The notes below the pieces were generated by a model that was not told the DNA's origin, did no database searches, and saw nothing but the letters and a program-made list of their open reading frames with translations. Below are positions 24,617 to 33,632 of a stretch of 64,000 nt of DNA, one piece after another. The stretch is from assembly GCA_018524345.1 (NCBI GenBank), contig JADQAZ010000003.1, positions 1 to 64,000 of the forward strand. The letters run 5' to 3'. The translations under genes and the position numbers were made by a program. The first letter of the stretch is position 1. Every line of letters begins with the position of its first letter. The stretch is from Harenicola maris (lineage in GTDB: Bacteria; Pseudomonadota; Alphaproteobacteria; Rhodobacterales; Rhodobacteraceae).

Positions 24617-26082
24617 CACAGGTGATTATCGCCGGGTCCGGCAACGCGGCGCTTTCCGCAGGCATCGCAGCGCTGGAAAAGGGCGCGCAGGTTCTGATGC
24701 TTGAAAAGGCAGAGGAGCCCTTGGCCGGTGGCAATACCAAATACACCGCTGGCGCGATGCGGTTTGCCTATGACGGGGATGCGGATATCCTGCCGCTGGT
24801 GCAGAACCCCGATGATCCGCGCCTGAAGGTGACGGATTTTGGCAGCTACACGCAGGAGAAATTCGCCTCCGACCTCTTGGGATTCAACGATGGTCGGCCG
24901 CTGACGGTGGAGCAACAAACCCTGATCAAGGAGAGCAACGGCGCGATGCAGTGGCTTGCCTCCCATGACGTGAAATTCGAGCCGATCTACACGCGGCAGA
25001 GCTTTGAAAAAGACGGTCGGCATGTGTTTTGGGGCGGGCTGACCCTTGCCTCCGAGGGGGAGGGCGTCGGCCTGTTCGAGCAGGAACTGGCGGCCTTCAC
25101 CGCCCTTGGCGGGTGCATTCGCTATGGCTGCGCCGTGGCGGACCTGATCAGCGAGGACGGCAAGGTGACCGGCGTGGTGACGGATCAGGGCGAGGCCCTA
25201 TCCGCCGATGCGGTGATCCTTGCCTGCGGCGGTTTCGAGGCCAATCCTGACCTGCGGCAAAAACACATCGGCCCCGATTGGGACAAAGCCAAGGTGCGCG
25301 GCACGCCGCATAACACAGGTGACGGGCTGGCCATGGCCGAAAAGCTGGGTGCGCAGGCCTACGGATTTTACGGCGGGTGCCATGCAACGCCGATGGACCT
25401 GAAAATGGCGGACTACGGGAACCTTGATCTGCCACCGGGGGAGCGAAAAAACTATCGCAAGATCTGCTACTTCTTGGGGGTCATGCTCAATGCGAGGGGG
25501 GATCGCTTTGTCGATGAAGGGATCAATTTCCGCAACTATACCTACGCCCAATTCGGCCGCGAAATCATGGCGCAGCCGGGGCATTTCGCATGGCAGGTCT
25601 TCGATGCGAAGGTCTTGGATCTGCTCTATGGCGAGTATCATTTCGAGGACGCGCATTTCGTTGAGGCAGAGAGCCTCGAGGCCCTTATTCCGTTGATGGA
25701 GGGGGTTAATGGCGCGGCGGCGGCGCGGACGCTTGAGGGTTACAACGCGGCAGTGATGGAGGAGGCCGCCTTTGACCCGACGCGGTTGGACGGAAAAGGG
25801 ACGCGCGGCCTGAGGCTTGCAAAGTCGAACTGGGCGCAAAAACTCGATAAGGGGCCGTTCCGCGCCTATCCGGTGACGGGCGGGATCACCTTTACCTATG
25901 GCGGCGTGAAAATTGATGCCCGCGGCGCGGTTCTGGATCGGCAGGATGCGCCGATAGCCGGGCTTTATGCCTGCGGGGAAATGGTGGGGGGCGTTTTCTT
26001 TAACGGCTATCCCGGTGGTTCGGGCCTGACCTCCGGCGTCGTCTTCGGGCGCCGTGCGGGATATGGCGCCGCCGGTGGGTAG
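24613..26082 (+). CDS. TcuA-like FAD-dependent dehydrogenase (fumarate reductase family)
   Basis: This 489-residue flavoprotein of the fumarate reductase/succinate dehydrogenase family has an FAD-binding GSGNAALSAG near residue 8 and GGNTKYTAGAMRFA near 40. The late YPVTGGITFTYGGVKID and GGVFFNGYPGGSGLTSG blocks are FAD contacts. The closest named relative by pattern is tricarballylate dehydrogenase TcuA, which oxidises tricarballylate to cis-aconitate. TcuB, its usual electron partner, is not in the window. The gene overlaps the D-2-hydroxyacid dehydrogenase at ATGA and ends 10 bp from the convergent histidine kinase. Confidence 0.75.
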   Translation: MTQVIIAGSGNAALSAGIAALEKGAQVLMLEKAEEPLAGGNTKYTAGAMRFAYDGDADILPLVQNPDDPRLKVTDFGSYTQEKFASDLLGFNDGRPLTVEQQTLIKESNGAMQWLASHDVKFEPIYTRQSFEKDGRHVFWGGLTLASEGEGVGLFEQELAAFTALGGCIRYGCAVADLISEDGKVTGVVTDQGEALSADAVILACGGFEANPDLRQKHIGPDWDKAKVRGTPHNTGDGLAMAEKLGAQAYGFYGGCHATPMDLKMADYGNLDLPPGERKNYRKICYFLGVMLNARGDRFVDEGINFRNYTYAQFGREIMAQPGHFAWQVFDAKVLDLLYGEYHFEDAHFVEAESLEALIPLMEGVNGAAAARTLEGYNAAVMEEAAFDPTRLDGKGTRGLRLAKSNWAQKLDKGPFRAYPVTGGITFTYGGVKIDARGAVLDRQDAPIAGLYACGEMVGGVFFNGYPGGSGLTSGVVFGRRAGYGAAGG

Positions 26083-26091
26083 CCGCGCGGC

Positions 26092-27465
26092 CTAGGACGG
26101 CACCTGCAGCAATTCGGGTTTGGTTACAGCCTGCGCGATGGTTTGCAGCAACGTGTCATGGACCAGCGGCTTCGCCAGATGGCCGTTCATGCCGCAGGTG
26201 AGGTAGCTTTCGATCTGATGGGTCATGGAATTGGCCGTCAGCGCGATGATGGGGGTAGCGGGCCGTTTCCCGCTGGCCTCATCGGCGCGGATGGCGCGGG
26301 TTGCGTCGATCCCGTCCATCACCGGCATGTTGATGTCCATCAGGATCAGGTCAAAGTGATCCTTGCGCGTGGCCTGCAGGGCCCCCTCGCCATTGTCGAC
26401 CAAGGTGATCTCCAGCTCATAGGGTTGCAGGAGTTTGGACAGAACCATCTGGTTGGTTTTGTTGTCCTCCGCGACCAACAAGCGCCAATGCTTACCCGTC
26501 AAGGTTTCGCGCAGGGATTGGATATCGGGCGCGGCGACGGCCTCCGGCGCCGGGGCGGTGGCGACCTGTGCTGTGGCGATGAAACTGGTGCCACTGCCCG
26601 GTGTGCTTTGGACGGTGATGTCGCCTTTCATCAAGGTGCAAATGTGATGGGAGATCGACAGGCCAAGGCCGGTGCCGCCGTATTCGCGGGCAACGGAGGC
26701 GTCGAGCTGGTGGAAGGGGCGGAAGAGGTTTGCAATGCCATCGGCAGAAATCCCGATGCCGGTATCGCGCACCTCTATGCGCAGGGTGGCATTGGGCGGC
26801 GCGGCGTCCAGATCGAAGGTGACCTGAATACCACCAGTCTTGGTGAACTTGATGGCATTGGCGATCAGATTGCCGGTCACCTGACGCAGGCGTGTGGGAT
26901 CACCGGTGACCCATTTGCGGGCGGCCTCCCTAACGGTGACCTCGAACCCCAACCCCTTTTCCCGCGCCTTGAAACCGTGGTGGCGTTTGGCGGATTGGGC
27001 GAGTTCGGCGATGTCGAAGGGGATATTCTCGATATCCATCTGGCCGGCTTCGATTTTGGAAATGTCCAGAATATCGTTCAGGACGCCGAGCAGGATCTGG
27101 CCGGAATCGAGAATTGTATCGGTCATTTCCTGTTGGTCGGGCGAGAGGTCGGTATCGCCGATGGCCTTGGCCATGCCGAGAACCCCGTTGAGGGGGGTTC
27201 TGATTTCATGGCTCATATTGGCGAGGAAGACCGATTTTGCACGGTTGCTTGCCTCGGCCGCATGCATGGCGGTTTCGAGCTCCGCTGTGCGGCTCTCCAC
27301 CGTTTTTTCCAAGGCCTCCGCCTGTGCCTTGAGACGCTGGTTCGCTTCCCAAAGCTCACGGCTTTTGGCCTCGAGCAGCGCCTCGGCTTCCTCTCTTGCG
27401 CGCAAGAGCCGGTCATATCGACGGCGAGACACCGTTTGCGCAGGGGGTGCCTCGGGTGCGGACAT
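26092..27465 (-). CDS. Hybrid histidine kinase linked to H-NOX
   Basis: This 457-residue protein has no membrane segment. It has a coiled coil (about residues 17-75), a HisKA domain with His86 in MSHEIRTPLNGVLGM, an ATPase domain with NLIANAIKF, DTGIGIS and GGTGLGLSIS, and a C-terminal receiver with Asp377 in ILMDINMPVMDG. It is the second gene of a pair with H-NOX, with a gap of only 3 bases, as in many bacterial NO-sensing systems where H-NOX controls kinase activity. No output domain is present, so the downstream response regulator or phosphotransfer partner must lie elsewhere. Confidence 0.85.
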   Translation of the reverse strand: MSAPEAPPAQTVSRRRYDRLLRAREEAEALLEAKSRELWEANQRLKAQAEALEKTVESRTAELETAMHAAEASNRAKSVFLANMSHEIRTPLNGVLGMAKAIGDTDLSPDQQEMTDTILDSGQILLGVLNDILDISKIEAGQMDIENIPFDIAELAQSAKRHHGFKAREKGLGFEVTVREAARKWVTGDPTRLRQVTGNLIANAIKFTKTGGIQVTFDLDAAPPNATLRIEVRDTGIGISADGIANLFRPFHQLDASVAREYGGTGLGLSISHHICTLMKGDITVQSTPGSGTSFIATAQVATAPAPEAVAAPDIQSLRETLTGKHWRLLVAEDNKTNQMVLSKLLQPYELEITLVDNGEGALQATRKDHFDLILMDINMPVMDGIDATRAIRADEASGKRPATPIIALTANSMTHQIESYLTCGMNGHLAKPLVHDTLLQTIAQAVTKPELLQVPS

Positions 27466-27468
27466 GGG

Positions 27469-28029
27469 TTAGGCCGCCATTTTCGCCGTTAGGGAGATGT
27501 TGAATTTTGCGCCGAAGGCCTCGCCAAGGTTTACCGGCGTTTGCTCGATCACAGCCTCTTGGCCGAAATGGATGAGGCAAGCCTCGATCATGCCTTGGCA
27601 GAAGTCGACCAAGGGGCGTTCGGAGGCATAGACCATTTCGAGGGTGTTCGCATCGACGCGGTTGGTTTCAAAGCGCGGCAACTCAACCTCGGGGTAGAGT
27701 TTGCGCACCTCTACATGCACCTCCCCCTCGATGGATTCCAGCATAGTGAAGGCGTCTGTCTTGCCCTCGAAAAAGACGGTGTAGGATTCGGCGAATTTGT
27801 CGAAAATCCATTTGCCGAAGGTGGTTTGCAGGAAGGCGACGGAGTGGCCGGTATGAGCGCTAAAGGCGCCGACAAGGGCCATCAGCTCGCTGCAGGGGTA
27901 GTTACCAACGGCGGAATAGGCCCCGCCAGAGGCCAGCTCGGTGGCATCAAGCACATCATCAACCGCATCCTCCCCGATCAGGGTTTCCGCCATCGAGAGC
28001 AGTTCCACAAAAACCACGCCTTTCATCAT
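27469..28029 (-). CDS. H-NOX (heme nitric oxide/oxygen binding) protein
   Basis: This 186-residue protein has the H-NOX landmarks: the MKGVVFVELL start, the heme ligand His105 in GEVHVEVRKLYP, Pro118 in ELPRFE, and the YxSxR heme-propionate motif as YASER (134-138). H-NOX binds NO, and in some bacteria O2 or CO, through a b-type heme. The proximal pair with a hybrid kinase indicates an NO-sensing pathway. A strong AAGGAGG site precedes the ATG at 28029; the ATG just after it is an equally good start. Three heme-protein genes precede it on the same strand. Confidence 0.9.
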   Translation of the reverse strand: MMKGVVFVELLSMAETLIGEDAVDDVLDATELASGGAYSAVGNYPCSELMALVGAFSAHTGHSVAFLQTTFGKWIFDKFAESYTVFFEGKTDAFTMLESIEGEVHVEVRKLYPEVELPRFETNRVDANTLEMVYASERPLVDFCQGMIEACLIHFGQEAVIEQTPVNLGEAFGAKFNISLTAKMAA

Positions 28030-28105
28030 CGCCTCCTTCTATTCAGCAGGTTGACCCTAAGGACCGGATGTAAAGGAATAGCTAATCGCCGCGTGTTTTT
28101 TGCAG

Positions 28106-28606
28106 CTATCGCGCGCCCTGAAACGTCAGCGCGATCCAGATGTGGACGGCGATCATCGGCACCAGCGAAAAGGCGAGGCAGATATGGCACCAGAGCCATA
28201 AAAGATAGGTCCAACGCCGTTTGTAGCCGACGATTTCCTTGGAAAACAGGCCGCTCAGGCCGGTGAAAAAGAACACGAGGGTCAGGGCTAATGTCCAGCC
28301 ATAGCCCGCCCTTTGGGCGTGGAGTAAAAAGCAGACAATTGTAACGATGCCCATCCAACGGTGGGCGACGAAATGCATCCGCATGCGCGATTGCAGGCCC
28401 ATCTGCCGCACCGCCAGCAGCACCCATTGATAGGCCAGCACAACAAACAGCAGCAGGCCGGTGCTGACCTGCCATGTGAAACCGTCGATGCGCCGCATGG
28501 CAAAGCCGCGCAGCCCGGCAAACAGGCTGAGCGAGACGAGGAAAAGCGCCCCGATGCCGAGCCAGAAATAGGGGTGCCGACGGGCGCGGCGGATCAGGGC
28601 GGTCAT
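28106..28606 (-). CDS. Small four-helix membrane protein, cytochrome b-like
   Basis: This 166-residue protein has four predicted membrane helices with histidines placed near their ends: HFVAHRW, LLHAQR, WCHICLAF and AVHIWIALTF. This resembles the di-heme b-type membrane cytochromes of the ferric reductase or b561 class. It overlaps the upstream DUF3365 gene by 4 bases (ATGA). It probably passes electrons between quinol and periplasmic hemes. An ATAGCT/AGCTAT dyad at 28078-28109 lies over its stop codon, before the H-NOX gene. Heme content is inferred from histidine spacing. Confidence 0.65.
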   Translation of the reverse strand: MTALIRRARRHPYFWLGIGALFLVSLSLFAGLRGFAMRRIDGFTWQVSTGLLLFVVLAYQWVLLAVRQMGLQSRMRMHFVAHRWMGIVTIVCFLLHAQRAGYGWTLALTLVFFFTGLSGLFSKEIVGYKRRWTYLLWLWCHICLAFSLVPMIAVHIWIALTFQGAR

Positions 28607-29451
28607 TGGGTGAGGTTGCGCAGGTTCGTGCTGCGCTCTGAATTGATCAGGACAAGCTCGAACATGACGGCCTCTGCCGCTTTGGCGCGAACCTCGGCCA
28701 TGAAGCTGGCAAGGTCGGGCAGGGCGGCCTGCCCCGGGGCGGGCCACTCGGTGCCGATTGGCGGCGGGGTTTCAAAGCTGGCGGCCTTGGCGAGGTAGAG
28801 GCCGTAGGCCTCCTCCACGCTGGCGAAAAAGGCCTCCGTCACCTCAAGGGATTCGGCGGCGGGGACCTGCCCTTTGGGGTAGGTCCATGTGGTCGCGCCC
28901 ATCATGTCATTGAGCTTCCAGTCGGTTTTGGGGCTGTCGGCGTGTTCGTTGTGGCAACTGACGCAGGGCGCGGCGGAGGCGACGTCGGGATACATCCCGA
29001 CCAGCCCGCCGGAGCCCTGTGGGATGATCAGGGCCTCGCGGGTGGCCTTGACCTGTGCGAAGGCCTCGGCCTGCCCGCCGCGAAACAGGTTGGATTGGTT
29101 GATCGGCGCGTCCGAACCGAGGTAGAGGCCAAGCGGCGCGGGTTTGGCCTCCATCCGGCCCGCGGCGAGGCGCAGGAACAGGGCGGGCAGAGGGCCGGCC
29201 TCTACGCCGGGTTCGGCCCAGTCTTCGCTAAATTTCAGGCCGGCCTTTAACCCTTCGCCAACAATTCTCTGAGTATAGATGCTGCGAGCGGCGTCGTTGA
29301 TGGCGTTGACGGCGTTGAACATGTTCTCAACCTGCACCACGCGGGATTGGTCCATCGGGGCGACCTCTGGCAGGGGGGCGGGTGCCGTGGCGAACAGGTA
29401 GATGGCAAGGCAAGCGAAGCTACCGATGATACTCAGGCGCAGGGTGGTCAT
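28603..29451 (-). CDS. DUF3365 (Tll0287-like) c-type heme protein
   Basis: This 282-residue exported protein has a membrane-spanning N-terminal helix (about residues 5-24) that may be a signal anchor. Its middle resembles the Tll0287-like DUF3365 heme sensor fold, and it has one c-type heme motif CVSCH at residues 163-167. Family members are periplasmic heme-binding sensors or electron-transfer domains. The gene overlaps the multiheme cytochrome gene by 4 bases and the membrane cytochrome by 4 bases, so the three are one transcript. Confidence 0.7.
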   Translation of the reverse strand: MTTLRLSIIGSFACLAIYLFATAPAPLPEVAPMDQSRVVQVENMFNAVNAINDAARSIYTQRIVGEGLKAGLKFSEDWAEPGVEAGPLPALFLRLAAGRMEAKPAPLGLYLGSDAPINQSNLFRGGQAEAFAQVKATREALIIPQGSGGLVGMYPDVASAAPCVSCHNEHADSPKTDWKLNDMMGATTWTYPKGQVPAAESLEVTEAFFASVEEAYGLYLAKAASFETPPPIGTEWPAPGQAALPDLASFMAEVRAKAAEAVMFELVLINSERSTNLRNLTQ

Positions 29452-30125
29452 TCGGTTGCGGCCTCATAGGTTTTGGCCGTGCCATAGGGGCTTGGGCCGT
29501 TGGAGAGATAGGCTTCGATCTCGCCCGTGGCATAGGCGTCGATCAGGCGGGTTTGGGCGCTGCGGGCGTGGTTGCCGTGAAAGTCGTGGCAGCCAAGGCA
29601 GCTGCCCCAGTTGCCCTGCGCGGCCAGTTGGACATGGGCCACATCAAGGGGGTCTTGTTTCAGGGCGACATCCTCGTGGCAGCTTTGGCAGAAGCCAGTG
29701 TCGATTTCGGCCCGTGCACCCGTGTGTTCGGAATGGCAGCCAAGGCAGGTATTGGCCGCGATGCTTTGCAGCGCCTGCGCAAAGCGCGGCTCGTTAAAGC
29801 GGTAGATCGGGTGGCGTTCATTGGGCCTGTCGTGACAGTGCAGGCATTGCGCCGAGGTGACGGGCTGTTTGGCGAAACCCACCGGAAGGGCGCGATTGCC
29901 GAGGGTGTATTGCAGGTTCGCCTGTATCTGTTGGCGCAGGGTGCCGGGGCTGTTTTCATGGCATCCGGTGCAGTCAACCGCGCTATGCCCCGCCTGTATC
30001 GGCCCATGGGCGACCAGCGTCATCGTGGCGCGCGAGGTGAGCGTGCTGGCCCCGAGCGCGGCGATCGGCAGGGCAACCAAAAGGGCCGCCAAGCGGAGGT
30101 GGGGTGGCTTGAGGCGATCAAACAT
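29448..30125 (-). CDS. Five-heme periplasmic cytochrome c
   Basis: This 225-residue protein has a hydrophobic N-terminal segment (about residues 12-28) for export. It has five CXXCH heme-attachment motifs: CTGCH 52-56, CLHCH 94-98, CLGCH 127-131, CQSCH 146-150 and CLGCH 176-180. The arrangement resembles small NapC/NrfH- or cytochrome c3-type multiheme proteins. Start 30125 (MFDRLKPPHL) was preferred to an upstream ATG at 30254, whose extension is basic and lacks hydrophobicity. It is the first gene of the operon and probably the periplasmic electron carrier. Confidence 0.8.
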   Translation of the reverse strand: MFDRLKPPHLRLAALLVALPIAALGASTLTSRATMTLVAHGPIQAGHSAVDCTGCHENSPGTLRQQIQANLQYTLGNRALPVGFAKQPVTSAQCLHCHDRPNERHPIYRFNEPRFAQALQSIAANTCLGCHSEHTGARAEIDTGFCQSCHEDVALKQDPLDVAHVQLAAQGNWGSCLGCHDFHGNHARSAQTRLIDAYATGEIEAYLSNGPSPYGTAKTYEAATE

Positions 30126-30242
30126 GCCGGCTCCTCTGTCCGAAAACCAATCGTCCAAGGGCGGAGGCCATTGGCAGGAGGGAGGGCAGGCTGTGGATGT
30201 GCAGCCGTCTTGGTCGCCCCTGTTGCCGAAGGCTAGACAAGT

Positions 30243-30254
30243 TTGGTTAACCAA
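30243..30254. promoter_or_regulatory. Perfect palindrome upstream of the multiheme operon
   Basis: TTGGTTAACCAA is a perfect 12-bp palindrome 118 bp before the cytochrome c start. It does not match the FNR/NnrR spacing (TTG, 8 bases, CAA), so the regulator is unknown. It may be a binding site or chance. Confidence 0.3.
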
Positions 30255-30282
30255 GCGTTAAGTGGGGCCGTCTAAGGGGGCG

Positions 30283-31191
30283 TTAGGCGGACGTGCCCTC
30301 TTTGGCCCCTGCCGCGCGGCGCACGACGGCGCTGATCTGCATCAGCTGTTTCGCCATGGGGCTCGAGTTGCGCCAGATCATCCCGATTTGCCGCGAGGGC
30401 TGCGGCGCGGGAAAGCGGACGATGGAAACATCGGCAGAGCGGGTTTCCACAGGCACAGCCATTTCAGGGATCAGCGTCACGCCGATGCCCGTGCCGACCA
30501 TCTGCACAAGGGTGGACAGGGAGCTGCCCTCCATCCCCTCGCGCGGCAGGTTGCTGCGCATGCCGCAAAAGGACAGGGCCTGATCGCGGAAACAATGGCC
30601 TTCCTCCAGCAAAAGCAGCCGCATTTCGCGCAGGTTTTCCATGCTGGGCACGGGTTTGTCGGCCTCTGCCTCTCCGCGCACCAGAACGAAGGCCTCCTCG
30701 AAAAGGGGGACCTCTGTCAGGCTGGGTTCGGAGACGGGCAGGGCGACGATGGCGGCGTCGAGGCGGCCCTCTTGCAGCTCGGTGATCAGCTTATCGGTCA
30801 GGGTTTCGCGGATGTGCAGGTCAAGGTCCGGGGCCTCAAGCGCGAGGTTGCCGACGATCTTGGGCAGCAGATAGGGCGCGACCGTGGGGATGATGCCAAG
30901 GCGCAGGCGACCGGTCAGCCCGTCTTGCGCGGCGCGGGCGAGGTCGCCAAGGTCATCCACCGCACGCAAAATGCCCTGCACACGGGGCAAAATCCCCTCG
31001 CCGAAGGAGGTCAGGCGGACCTGACGGGCGCTGCGTTCGAACAGGGCCGTGCCGAATGACTCCTCCAACTCCTTGATCTGAACAGAGATCGCCGGCTGCG
31101 ATATAGAACACAGGCTCGCCGCATGGCCAAAGTGGCCCGTCGCGGCGACGGCTTCGAAATACTTGAGCTGTTTGAGGGTCACGTTTCTCAT
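30283..31191 (-). CDS. oxyR: Peroxide-responsive LysR regulator OxyR
   Basis: This 302-residue LysR protein has an N-terminal helix-turn-helix (QLKYFEAVAATGHFGHAA to LFERSARQVRLT) and a C-terminal sensor domain with the redox pair Cys200 and Cys209 in EEGHCFRDQALSFC. These form a disulfide on peroxide exposure. It is divergent from katG across 100 bp, which is the classical arrangement for peroxide defence. It probably activates katG. Confidence 0.95.
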   Translation of the reverse strand: MRNVTLKQLKYFEAVAATGHFGHAASLCSISQPAISVQIKELEESFGTALFERSARQVRLTSFGEGILPRVQGILRAVDDLGDLARAAQDGLTGRLRLGIIPTVAPYLLPKIVGNLALEAPDLDLHIRETLTDKLITELQEGRLDAAIVALPVSEPSLTEVPLFEEAFVLVRGEAEADKPVPSMENLREMRLLLLEEGHCFRDQALSFCGMRSNLPREGMEGSSLSTLVQMVGTGIGVTLIPEMAVPVETRSADVSIVRFPAPQPSRQIGMIWRNSSPMAKQLMQISAVVRRAAGAKEGTSA

Positions 31192-33493
<2,302 letters not shown>

Positions 33494-33517
33494 GCCCGCT
33501 TGGGATATGGAAAGAGG

Positions 33518-33550
33518 AAAGGGGCCACGCTTTTGCGCGGCCCCTTTTTT
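33518..33550 (+). terminator. Rho-independent terminator of katG
   Basis: AAAGGGGCC and GGCCCCTTT arms, with an inner CGC/GCG pair and a TTTT loop, end in a run of six T. A classic intrinsic terminator 25 bp past the katG stop. The mirrored A-run means that it may also serve the convergent helicase gene. Confidence 0.85.
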
Positions 33551-33632
33551 ATGCTTTGGCCAGATGGCACCATGGGCGGCCAAGGGAAATGGTTAACAGG
33601 GCGTTAAAGGGGGGCTTGCCCCCCATTCGTGC

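Noticed and set aside
30243-30254. TTGGTTAACCAA as an FNR/NnrR site
   Set aside because: The TTG and CAA arms are separated by six bases, not the eight of the FNR family consensus.
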